Shown: one piece after another, positions 31,501 to 41,777 of the stretch
Numbering within the stretch: the first letter of the stretch is position 1
Layout of the letters: every line of letters begins with the position of its first letter
Assembly (NCBI GenBank): GCA_030267565.1
Contig: BRXU01000015.1
Span: forward strand, 2,934,461-2,998,460
Reading direction: 5' to 3'
Origin: Pleodorina starrii
Taxonomy: Eukaryota; Chlorophyta; Chlorophyceae; Chlamydomonadales; Volvocaceae
DNA: 64,000 nt
The notes under the pieces: model-generated
Database searches by the model: none
What the model was told of the DNA's origin: nothing
What the model saw: the letters and a program-made list of their open reading frames with translations, nothing else
Program-made: the position numbers and the translations under genes

Positions 31501-34500
31501 ACCGCACAGTATGGCTCTCACTTATGGCTCCCCCGCTGGCCTTATGCCTCTCCGACCCGTCTTGCCCTTCCAACACACAAAATTTACACCACACAACCCT
31601 ACATTTACCCCCCCAAAAAAAAACCTCCCCTCCAGGGTTTACCCTGGGTTTACCCCCAAAACCTCGAACCTTACCCCCTGCTCCCGCCCTCCAGAAAACA
31701 TTACCCCTATTAGAACGCACAGCCAACCCTAGAACCCGCACCCGCACCCGACCCCACCTATTTCCCCCATTCCCCCTATTGAAACACATTACCACTCCCC
31801 GAACCCGCACCCACCTTGTGCATTGCGATGCCCCGCGCCACCACCTGGTTTGGATCCGTGAGGGCGCTCATTCCGTCGTACATCTCGGGACCCATCAGTC
31901 GGAACGCGATGGTCTGGTCGCCCACCAGCGCCTGCAGCACCACCGGAGAGGAACCAACCAACAACCGTTTCCAACCACCCAATGAATCAACCAACCACCC
32001 AACTGTAACTGACAAACTGATCAACTACCGTAACCAACGGACGGACCCTGACGGACGCGCGAACGAACGAGCGACTGGAGCCTCATGAGCCGGGCCTCGT
32101 TGAGGTCTGGTTGAGGTCTGGTTGGGGTCTGGTACGGGTTACCGGAATGCCGGATTACCTTAAATGGATGGCTTTCGTCCTTGAGGGCAGAATTATTGCT
32201 CTTAACAGAGGCGCCCAAAGCTGCTTTCACCCCTCCCCCTCCACACGCGTTGCGTTGGTAAGCTACCACAACACTCCGCACCTCAACCTACAACACCCAT
32301 CAAACTCCGTTGTTTTACCCCACCACCACCGCCACCAATACCACCCGACACATACCGGTACACATACACACACGCCTGCCCCCCGGCCTCCCCACCTGAT
32401 CATGGCTCTCCGCGTAACCGATGCTCGCCTCCGTGTACCGCCGATTGCACAGCGCCGTTACCTGTTTGCCGGTATTCGGTTGTTGGTTGGTTGGCGTTTG
32501 TTTGTTTGTCAGGTCAGGTCAGGTCAGGGCGGATTCAACCCCGGGCGCCGGGCGCCAACAATGGAAAGGGGCGCCCTGCATCGTTGCGCCACTGGAATGG
32601 GTCTACCCTGGGGAGACAAGAGGAACTCCGCCGTTGGGAGGTTACGCACGTGTAGGCCGGCGCCCGGACAGCGGGACAGGCCGGAGCTCCTCGGGGGGTT
32701 AGGGAGTTCGGCGAGGGCAAAAACACCGGCGTGGAGGGACGTAGGCGAGGGAGGCGGGTGTGTGTGTGTGTGTGTGAAAACCTGCTTAACCCCTTCCTCT
32801 CTGCCCTGCCCAACCCCCCTCCCCCAAGTGGTGGGGGGAAGGGGGGCCCTATGGGGCCGGCGGAACTCACGATGTCGTACATGCGCCAATGCTCGTCCCG
32901 CGTGTGCTTGAGCAGCTGGATCCACTTGTCAGGGATGGACATGTTGAGGCGCGCGTCGAAGCCCACACCGCCCTCCGAAACCGGCCGGCACAGCGCGGGC
33001 ATGCCCGACACGTCCTCCGCGATCGTAACCGCCTGGTGGTTGGCGGTTGGGGGGTTGGCGGTTGGGGGAGTTGGCGCGGGAGCAGGCGGAAGCGTGGAGG
33101 GGAGGGGAGGGGCACCGGGTGCGGTGGGAGTCGGGCGGACCCAGGCGGGCAGGCGTGTGTGTGTATTGGAGTCGCAGCATTCCGTACATAGACACGGATG
33201 CGGCATCAGCGTGTGTTTGTGGGTGAGTGGGGGCTGGGGGGGAGTAGAGGCTGTGTGTGGTGTGGGGGGGGTGCGGGGGGAAGGGTGCAAGGGGAGTGTA
33301 AAGGCGCCAAGCAAGGGGAAACGGAGGTAACAAAGGAGCTTTGCCTCTCGAGCGCGTCGTTATCAGATGTGATTTGGAAATATGACGTGGGCAAAGCTCC
33401 GAAATTACCTCCTAACCCCCCCACCCACCCCCCACTCCCCCCCCCACACACCACCTGCGGCAGTAGTCGGTGCACCAGTTGGTTGGCTAGCATGAGATAC
33501 ACCACCGCCTCCACATCGGTGGCGGAACCCAGATACTCGTGATAGGCTCCGCTGAGGAAGGGGGGGAGGAGGAGGAGGAGGGGGGGAGGAGGAGGGGTTA
33601 TCCACGTATAGGCCGGAGCCCGTGAACGGTTAAAGTAACAGAAGAAGGCGGGGAGAGGAGAGAGGGAGGGAGGGAGGGAGGGAGGGAGGGAGGGAGGGAG
33701 GGAGGGAGGGAGGGAGGGAGGGAGGGAGGGAGGGAGGGAGGGAGGGAGGGAGGGAGGGAGGGAGGGAGGGAGGGAGGGAGGGAGGGAGGGAGGGAGGGAG
33801 GGAGGGAGGGAGGGAGGGAGGGAGGGAGGGAGGGAGGGAGGGAGGGAGGGAGGGAGGGAGGGAGGGAGGGAGGGAGGGAGGGAGGGAGGGAGGGAGGGAG
33901 GGAGGGAGGGAGGGAGGGAGGGAGGGAGGGAGGGAGGGAGGGAGGGAGGGAGGGAGGGAGGGAGGGAGGGAGGGAGGGAGGGAGGGAGGGAGGGAGGGAG
34001 GGAGGGAGGGAGGGAGGGAGGGAGGGAGGGAGGGAGGGAGGGAGGGAGGGAGGGAGGGAGGGAGGGAGGGAGGGAGGGAGGGAGGGAGGGAGGGAGGGAG
34101 GGAGGGAGGGAGGGAGGGAGGGAGGGAGGGAGGGAGGGAGGGAGGGAGGGAGGGAGGGAGGGAGGGAGGGAGGGAGGGAGGGAGGGAGGGAGGGAGGGAG
34201 GGAGGGAGGGAGGGAGGGAGGGAGGGAGGGAGGGAGGGAGGGAGGGAGGGAGGGAGGGAGGGAGGGAGGGAGGGAGGGAGGGAGGGAGGGAGGGAGGGAG
34301 GGAGGGAGGGAGGGAGGGAGGGAGGGAGGGAGGGAGGGAGGGAGGGAGGGAGGGAGGGAGGGAGGGAGGGAGGGAGGGAGGGAGGGAGGGAGGGAGGGAG
34401 GGAGGGAGGGAGGGAGGGAGGGAGGGAGGGAGGGAGGGAGGGAGGGAGGGAGGGAGGGAGGGAGGGAGGGAGGGAGGGAGGGAGGGAGGGAGGGAGGGAG

Positions 34501-37500
34501 GGAGGGAGGGAGGGAGGGAGGGAGGGAGGGAGGGAGGGAGGGAGGGAGGGAGGGAGGGAGGGAGGGAGGGAGGGAGGGAGGGAGGGAGGGAGGGAGGGAG
34601 GGAGGGAGGGAGGGAGGGAGGGAGGGAGGGAGGGAGGGAGGGAGGGAGGGAGGGAGGGAGGGAGGGAGGGAGGGAGGGAGGGAGGGAGGGAGGGAGGGAG
34701 GGAGGGAGGGAGGGAGGGAGGGAGGGAGGGAGGGAGGGAGGGAGGGAGGGAGGGAGGGAGGGAGGGAGGGAGGGAGGGAGGGAGGGAGGGAGGGAGGGAG
34801 GGAGGGAGGGAGGGAGGGAGGGAGGGAGGGAGGGAGGGAGGGAGGGAGGGAGGGAGGGAGGGAGGGAGGGAGGGAGGGAGGGAGGGAGGGAGGGAGGGAG
34901 GGAGGGAGGGAGGGAGGGAGGGAGGGAGGGAGGGAGGGAGGGAGGGAGGGAGGGAGGGAGGGAGGGAGGGAGGGAGGGAGGGAGGGAGGGAGGGAGGGAG
35001 GGAGGGAGGGAGGGAGGGAGGGAGGGAGGGAGGGAGGGAGGGAGGGAGGGAGGGAGGGAGGGAGGGAGGGAGGGAGGGAGGGAGGGAGGGAGGGAGGGAG
35101 GGAGGGAGGGAGGGAGGGAGGGAGGGAGGGAGGGAGGGAGGGAGGGAGGGAGGGAGGGAGGGAGGGAGGGAGGGAGGGAGGGAGGGAGGGAGGGAGGGAG
35201 GGAGGGAGGGAGGGAGGGAGGGAGGGAGGGAGGGAGGGAGGGAGGGAGGGAGGGAGGGAGGGAGGGAGGGAGGGAGGGAGGGAGGGAGGGAGGGAGGGAG
35301 GGAGGGAGGGAGGGAGGAGGGAGGGAGGGAGGGAGGGAGGGAGGGAGGGAGGGAGGGAGGGAGGGAGGGGGAGGGAGGGAGGGAGGGAGGGAGGGAGGGA
35401 GGGAGGGAGGGAGGGAGGGAGGGAGGGAGGGAGGGAGGGAGGGAGGGAGGGAGGGAGGGAGGGAGGGAGGGAGGGAGGGAGGGAGGGAGGGAGGGAGGGA
35501 GGGAGGGAGGGAGGGAGGGAGGGAGGGAGGGAGGGAGGGAGGGAGGGAGGGAGGGAGGGAGGGAGGGAGGGAGGGAGGGAGGGAGGGAGGGAGGGAGGGA
35601 GGGAGGGAGGGAGGGAGGGAGGGAGGGAGGGAGGGAGGGAGGGAGGGAGGGAGGGAGGGAGGGAGGGAGGGAGGGAGGGAGGGAGGGAGGGAGGGAGGGA
35701 GGGAGGGAGGGAGGGAGGGAGGGAGGGAGGGAGGGAGGGAGGGAGGGAGGGAGGGAGGGAGGGAGGGAGGGAGGGAGGGAGGGAGGGAGGGAGGGAGGGA
35801 GGGAGGGAGGGAGGGTGCAGGGGATAGACAGACAGCCGGGAAAAAAGAACCTGAAGGAGGTCCGTCCGCTGATTGCTGCGGTGAGGAGATTAGGAGGTGA
35901 GGAGGTGGGGCGAGGTGTGTTTGCGGAACATGCAAAACACACCTGCAGGCCTGCACCGCTCTTTCTCTCCCGCCCGGCCCCCCACCCCACCCCCCTCGAG
36001 AGCGGTGTCTTCGTTTTGCCGGGCCCCCCCCCCGAGAGCCCAAACGGAAGGCAGCGCGCACCTGAAGGAGGTGTGGATGCCGTGGTGGTGGTACAACATG
36101 GACGTCACGCCGTCGAACCTGCGGTGTACGGCGTGTGGTACGGCAGCAGGGGCCGGTGGGAGGCGGTGGTGGTGGTGGGGGGGGGAACTGCGAGGAGGCT
36201 CTCGATGCGCCGCTTTGCAAAACCCAAATTCAACTCCCAACATTCGGGGAATGCCTTCCGGGGGGTGGGGGCGGGGGGGCGGGGTGTGTTGGGATTCCAC
36301 ATGGAGTAGGCAACGGGTTACCACCGAGGTATGTGTGTGTGTGCGTGTGTGTGTGTGTGTGTACGGCGCAAACACACACATACACACACCCGTGAACTCC
36401 CACTCCCGAGCCACGCCAGTATCACCCCCCCCCCCAGTACCAATTTCCAGCCCACCTGAAGCCGTCGAAGCGGTACTCGTCCACCCACCACCGCAAGTTG
36501 GACAACAGATAGCGGAGGGTCTGCGGGTTAGGGGGGGGGGCGGGCGGGCAGGGAGGAGGGCACAGGCAGGAGGGAGGGAGGGAGGGAGGTGAGGAGAGCG
36601 GATACGGCTGGGAATGAATGAGCATCATACGTTCGGGGGAAGGGGAGGGAAGGGTTGTTGTGGTTGTGGTTGTGTCAGTGGGCTCTGGGCTGGTTCCTGA
36701 CTCCGGGAGCGAGAGGGCAGCCAACAACGGGCTATCCAGTAGCAGCAGCACCGGCATCATCAGCGGTAGCAGCAGGGGGACCTCGGTGCACGCACTGTTG
36801 TGGAAGCAACCAGGGCAGCGGAGGCAAGCCTACCCGGGGTGGGGTGGGGGAAAGGGTGTGAGGAGGAGGACGAGAGGCCCTGCAAGGTGAGATCCCCCGG
36901 CGCCAGGTTGCCCGGCCCCGTTGCCGTACCGTGTCGTACCTCAAAGTTGGCGTAGTTGAGGCAGCGGCTGTCCCACAGGCGGTGGTAGCCCGCCTCACCC
37001 TGCCGCCGTCGTCGCCGTCGCCGCAGCCGCCGAGGGGAGGGGAGGAGGGAGAACGTCCGCGAGAAGGGTAAGGAGAGCCGAGGGGGGGCAGCGAGGTACG
37101 AGGCGTTGGCCGCGGGGCGGGGGGAGGGAAGGGGGGGGGAGGTTCATGTAGCTCGTCACAGCCATCGCGTGCGGCAAAGCTACCGGTACTAGTATTTGTT
37201 TACAGTGGGATCCAGAATGACCCCCGGAGCTCTGGGGTAGAGCCGGGTAAAACCCTAAAACCCTAAAACTCTCGAAACACACACGCACTCTCCCCCTCAC
37301 CTCCCCACACACTCACACGCACAAACACACACACTCACACGCACAAACACACACACACACGCTTTCCCCTTCCCTCCCGGCCCCACCCGCCCTCAACCCG
37401 CCCTCAACCCGCCCTCAACCCGCCCTCAACCCGCCCTCAAGCCCACCTGTTTGAAATAGTTGTCCTGCTCCTTCTGACCCATATCGAATCCCGCCAGCCC

Positions 37501-40071
37501 ATCCTCCGTGTTTTTGGAGATGTGCGAGTGTACGACATCCAGCAGCACCAGCAGCCCCCTGCGGTGGGCCTCATCCACCAGGGCCTTATGCGCCCCCGGG
37601 TGTGTGTCGTACGTGTCGGTGGAGGAGAGGGGCGAGGGGAAGGGCGAGGGGAAGGGCGAGGGGAAGGGCGAGGGGGGTGAAGATTCAAGCAATTGGACGG
37701 CGCGAGGATGACGTGGCGTGGAGGGCCGAGGTTGATGGGGTGACGGGGACTCACCGGGTAGGGAAGGGAGGGGAGAGGGCCGTTGCGGAATGACGTCATG
37801 CGTGATATCGGTTGTGCATCAGTGATCCGGGGGACCTGATCCCTCCCATCCCGGCGGCGGCGGCTCTGCAGCCCCTACACGTGCATCACCTCCGCCTTTA
37901 CGTGCATCCCCCGCCCCGCTCCTCACCTTGAGCTCCTCCGGGGTGCCGCTGCGGCTACTGACGGCGAAGGGGTTGGTGACTGCGGGGGCCCCGGGAGTGG
38001 GCGGGAGGGAGGGAGGGAAGGCCGGGGCGGGATGGCGGGAGGGAGGGAGGGGCTGCGATGAGCCGACAGATCGTGGACTGCATCCTGCTTTCCTGCATCC
38101 CGCTTCCCGCATTCCGCCAGGTGTTCATCGGATCCCGTATCGCAGACCTCAGATCGGGGATCTCGGGATCTTGGATCTCAGATCTCTTACCGTGGTATCC
38201 GAAGGATCCGTAGTACGCATGCTCCTGTACGGCCATCAGCTGGATGGCGTTGTACCCCAGGGCCTGGATCCGGGGTAGTACCTGTGTTGTACGGCAGGAT
38301 CCAAAAATGGATCGGGGTCACCGTTTTAGATCCCGCCGTCAAAGCCACGCGTGCACATCTACGGCAGGTACATGCACGTACGGCAATGTCCGTACGGCAG
38401 CGTGCTGCTGTCGTACCGTGTCCTTGAACTCGGTGTACGACGCCACCTTGGGCTCCTCGCTGCTCATGCCCACGTGGGCCTCGTAGATGCGGAGGGCGGG
38501 GGGCGGGGGGGGCCGGGGGTGGACCCACACGTGCTGCTCGGCGGGGGGAGGGGACCAATACACGCCGTCGTAGCTGGGGGGGGGAGGGCGGGGGGAGCCG
38601 ATGGGAAGGGGACTGGGGGTTAGAGTGTACGACACTGCAAAGAGGAAACCCCGGGAAAAAAGAAAGATGACACCGCAGGGGGGCAGGCAGAGTGCAGGCT
38701 TGCTGTGTTTGCGTGTGTGTTTGCGTGTTTGTGTGTGTGTTTGCGTGTTTGCGTGTGTGTTCGCGTGTTTGCGTGTGTGTTTGCGCGTTTGCGTGTGTGT
38801 ATGTACTGTTGATGTGTATAGGCACTGTTTCAGTGAGTAAGTGTCGACATGGGGGGAGGGTGGGCGCCGGGTCGGGGGAGGGGTTTAGGCCGATCGCTGC
38901 CTTCCCCGCCCCGTGTCGTGGTGTGTCGTGTGTGTGTATGGCGTCGTTCCCCGCACGCCCCCCCCAAAACCACCCCGCATCGCGACGCGGCGTGTCCCCC
39001 ACCCCAGGGGGAGCAGTGCTCCTCCGTCCTCCCCTCCCCTTCCCCTTTCCCTTCTCGGGGGTGAAACCTAAAGCCCTCCAACACTCCCTCCGTCACCGCC
39101 CCAATCCCCAACCCCCCACCCCTCCACCCAACCCCCCAGCTCACCCTGCCCCCATGCGCTTCTCCGCCACCGCCCAGTGTATCCAGGCGGGCAGGCGGTC
39201 CATCCACCCACCCCCCGGGTGCTGCAACCGGACCTTGACGCGGGAGCGGTGTGGGATGGCGGGGTGGCCGTCCACTGGACCATTGGGCAAATTCAGGGTG
39301 CGGGTGGGGCAGAGGTTGGGGCTGGGATGATGCAAGAGGGGGAGAGAGCGCAGGAGGGAGCAAGGGAGCAGGGAGGACGAGTGAGTCCCAGCCGGCATTC
39401 CGCCTTTTCCTTTGTGTACAAGCTAGAGTTAACCGCCACCGCGAACCGCAACCGCCCGCTCGGCCCCAGTCCACATAGCCTCCAATACCCAACCCCTCAC
39501 AGCATAAGGATATCGTACATTTCCCCCCCACCACCATACCGCCCACACACACGCACACAACGCACACGCCCACACACACGCCCCTCACTTACCGTCCGGC
39601 AGTCGTACGCTCCAGGTGCCCCACTTGTCGCGGCTCATCCACACGGGCTGCCAGCCGCTGAAGTCGCCGATCAGCGCCGCCGCCTGAGCCGCTGGGGCCC
39701 ACTCGCGGTATACGATGGCGCTGTCCTGAGGCAGGGAGGAGGGAGGCAGGGGGGGGGAGGAGGAGGCAGGGGCAGGGGAGGGCGGGAGGGAGGGGAGGCA
39801 GAGGGTGCAGAAAACAGTCCAAGGGAGCCGATCAGCGCCACCAGGCCGTATCTACAAACGCAACCGCGATCGCGATCGCAACCGCAACCGCAAGCGCACC
39901 ACCACCGAAGCTCGTCCCATGGCGCTGCCGTACACCGCACACACACACACACATACATACTCCGTCCACCGCAATGCCGACCGTCGCCTCCCCTCCCCCC
40001 CCGCCCCCCCCCATATATATATATCGATATATATATACATATATATATATATATTTGTATATATATATATT

Positions 40072-40113
<42 letters not shown>

Positions 40114-40180
40114 GGGGCTCGTATATATATATATATATATACCGGGGCTCGTATATATATATATATATATACCGGGGCTC

Positions 40181-40272
<92 letters not shown>

Positions 40273-41777
40273 GAGCCCCGGTCCTCCGGCCACCTCCCCG
40301 GCGCGCCCTTCCGACCCGCGGGTCGGTGTGTCGGGCCCCCAGCCACCCAGCCCTCCGCTGTGGTATCGTCTTTGCTCGCCCACCCAGCCGCTCACCCACC
40401 CACCCACCTCGCGCGTGATTCCAATCCACCGACCCACCCACCCACCCACCCATCAAGCCGGCCACTCGTCAAGCCACCCACCCATCAAGCCGGCCACTCG
40501 TCAAGCCACCCACCCATCAAGCCGGCCACTCGTCAAGCCACCCACCCATCAAGCCATCAGCCACCCACCTCCCGGGTGAATCCAAAGTACTTGTAGCCCT
40601 CAGCGAATTGCTCCAGGGAGCCAGCAGCTGCCTCGATACTAGCCAGGGTGGAGCTGTACTGCCGCCAGCTGGGTGTGAGTGTGTGTGTGTGCGGATATGG
40701 GTATGGGTGCGTTTGGGGGGGGGGCAATTGATGGGAGGCGTGATCCTGGAGAAAAGACAAAGACAGGACAGGACAAACCAGGCGCTGCTTCCCGAAAGGG
40801 GGAAGAGCTAGCAAGCGCAGAAGCGAGTCAGGGGGGCGCTGCCGCCAGCCGGGTGGTAGTGTGCATGTGTGTGTATGCGTGTGTGCACGTGTGTGTATGC
40901 ATGTGTGTGTGTGAAGATGAGGGCGATTGGCTAGGCTTGGGTACGACGGTCCTCCTGCTGCCTGCTGCTGCTGCGGGCGTTACGGGCGACCCGGAGACAC
41001 TCTCGCCCGCTTTTGAGCCAACCTTATTCGTGTGGGAAGAGCGGACCCGGGGGGGAGGGCGATCGTGCGCCAGCTTCTGAGAGGCGCTGCGCAAATAAAC
41101 GCCCCGCCCCCGCCCCGCTTCCAGTGCACGGCAGCCAGCCAGCCAGCCAGCCAGCCACAATCCGCTCTCCGCTCGCAACGCCCTCTCTTCTGCAAGGGCT
41201 GTCAGCCGGCCCGACCCATCCCGACGCGTCGACCCAATTTTATCCGAGCCAACCCAATCCTAATCGATCCGGTCCGCCCCGCGCAGCCCTCGCCCACAAT
41301 CGTTTCATCTCTGTCTGTTCGCAGTACCCGGGCTGCTGCTTGCGTGTCCCCCCCCCTGCCGGCGCCGCCCCTGGACCGACCCCTCCTCGGCTGGACCAGC
41401 CTGGCAGCCGCTCACCGATAGCGGAAGTGGTCGGCGAAATTGGCAAGCTGCGGGTCCACCGCCACCACCCCCAGACCATCCTCAGAAGCGACGCTGACGG
41501 CGTCTGCGGCGGCGGCGGAGGTGGAGGTGGAGGTGCGGCCCAGCGGCTGCGCCGGGCGGTGGGAGCCGCTGCTGCTGCTGCAGAAGAGGCGGCGCGGCGA
41601 CGCGCCTGGGCCCGCGGCGGGGCCGTTGGGTCTAGCCGGGAGCTGGGTCGCGCCGGGCGACGCCCGCCAGGCGGCCTTCAGCGCTGTTCTTGTGGATTGG
41701 ACTTGTGGAGAGTGAAGCATGGCGCTGCGTCGGCGAGGCGGGGCGCTGTGGCAGTTTAAGGAGGTCGATAGCGACAT
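28578..41777 (-). CDS. SBE: Starch (1,4-alpha-glucan) branching enzyme, plastidial, 21 exons, 853 aa
   Basis: Exons 5' to 3': 41777-41416, 40668-40569, 39725-39593, 39274-39145, 38573-38417, 38281-38191, 37979-37927, 37584-37447, 36999-36940, 36520-36456, 36118-36062, 33551-33455, 33032-32871, 32461-32396, 31931-31815, 31323-31269, 30991-30867, 30511-30419, 30032-29883, 29123-29049, 28853-28578; 2562 nt, in phase. It transfers cut alpha-1,4 chains to alpha-1,6 positions during starch synthesis in the plastid. The Ser/Arg/Ala-rich first ~85 residues look like a transit peptide. A CBM48-type segment ([20 protein letters not shown]) precedes the GH13 core: DVVHSH, GFRFDGVTS (Asp nucleophile, codon next to the exon 10/11 join), [10 protein letters not shown] (Glu acid/base) and YAESHDQ. 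The all-beta C-domain ends [13 protein letters not shown], after which ~80 Gln/His/Gly-rich residues are added that branching enzymes normally lack. Introns are crowded with simple repeats. Confidence 0.97.
28986..29028. repeat. (CCCA)n microsatellite
   Basis: About ten CCCA units inside branching-enzyme intron 20. On the transcript strand it is (TGGG)n, beginning about 20 bases after the exon 20 donor. Confidence 0.9.
29606..29880. repeat. (CCCT)n array with interruptions, intron 19 of branching enzyme
   Basis: On the transcript strand this is (GGGA)n and begins directly at the exon 19 donor, which reads GTGAGGGTGGGAGGGAGG. The distal part is broken by CGCTTCCCC and CGCTGCCCC variants. Confidence 0.9.
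30085..30154 (+). repeat. Dispersed repeat copy, most complete (branching-enzyme intron)
   Basis: Runs from GTAAAAAGAAGATAC through CCGCAGCGGAGGGACGGCG to GTTAGCGAACGGACCC. It is the best reference for the family's full extent, together with the reverse copy at 50934-51004. Confidence 0.85.
33663..35814. repeat. Giant (GGGA)n array, ~2.15 kb, branching-enzyme intron 12
   Basis: Almost perfectly homogeneous GGGA repeat, with only two phase-shifting irregularities seen, near 35314 (a 3-base unit) and 35369 (a 5-base unit). On the transcript strand it is (TCCC)n, a pure polypyrimidine tract. It lies between exon 11 (ends 36062) and exon 12 (starts 33551). It can form triplex or G-quadruplex structures, and its assembled length may not equal its true length. 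Confidence 0.97.
37248..37270. repeat. Interstitial telomere-like CCCTAAAA units
   Basis: Two full CCCTAAAA units, flanked by partial ones, lie in the intron between branching-enzyme exons 8 and 9. CCCTAAAA is the complement of the Chlamydomonas-type telomere repeat. Confidence 0.75.
37378..37440. repeat. 11-base tandem repeat next to a splice donor
   Basis: About five copies of CCGCCCTCAAC end a few bases from the donor of branching-enzyme exon 8 (37447). Confidence 0.85.
37628..37675. repeat. 12-base tandem repeat (GGGCGAGGGGAA)
   Basis: Four copies in the intron between branching-enzyme exons 7 and 8. Confidence 0.85.
38701..38810. repeat. (TG)-rich TGTGTTTGCG repeat
   Basis: Interwoven TGTGTG and TGTTTGCG units in the intron between branching-enzyme exons 4 and 5. 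Confidence 0.8.
40016..40282. repeat. (TA)n block with 30-base higher-order units and an inverted copy
   Basis: Long TA runs in branching-enzyme intron 2. ACCGGGGCTCG occurs at 40111, 40141 and 40171 with exact 30-base spacing, and its reverse complement CGAGCCCCGGT occurs once at 40272-40282. The inner TA run is self-complementary, so the block could extrude a cruciform. Confidence 0.9.
40444..40556. repeat. 32-base minisatellite
   Basis: Three full copies and a partial one of a 32-base unit (CCACCCACCCATCAAGCCGG then CCACTCGTCAAG). It lies about a dozen bases from the donor of branching-enzyme exon 2 (40569). Confidence 0.9.

Noticed and set aside
33206..36220. Open frames of 786 and 1004 codons, Pro/Ser repeats
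   Set aside because: They are translations of the (GGGA)n array inside a branching-enzyme intron; their non-repeat ends match the exons in other phases.
39805..40596. Tyr/Ile-rich open frames across the TA block
   Set aside because: Artefact of (TA)n translated in several frames; located in branching-enzyme intron 2.
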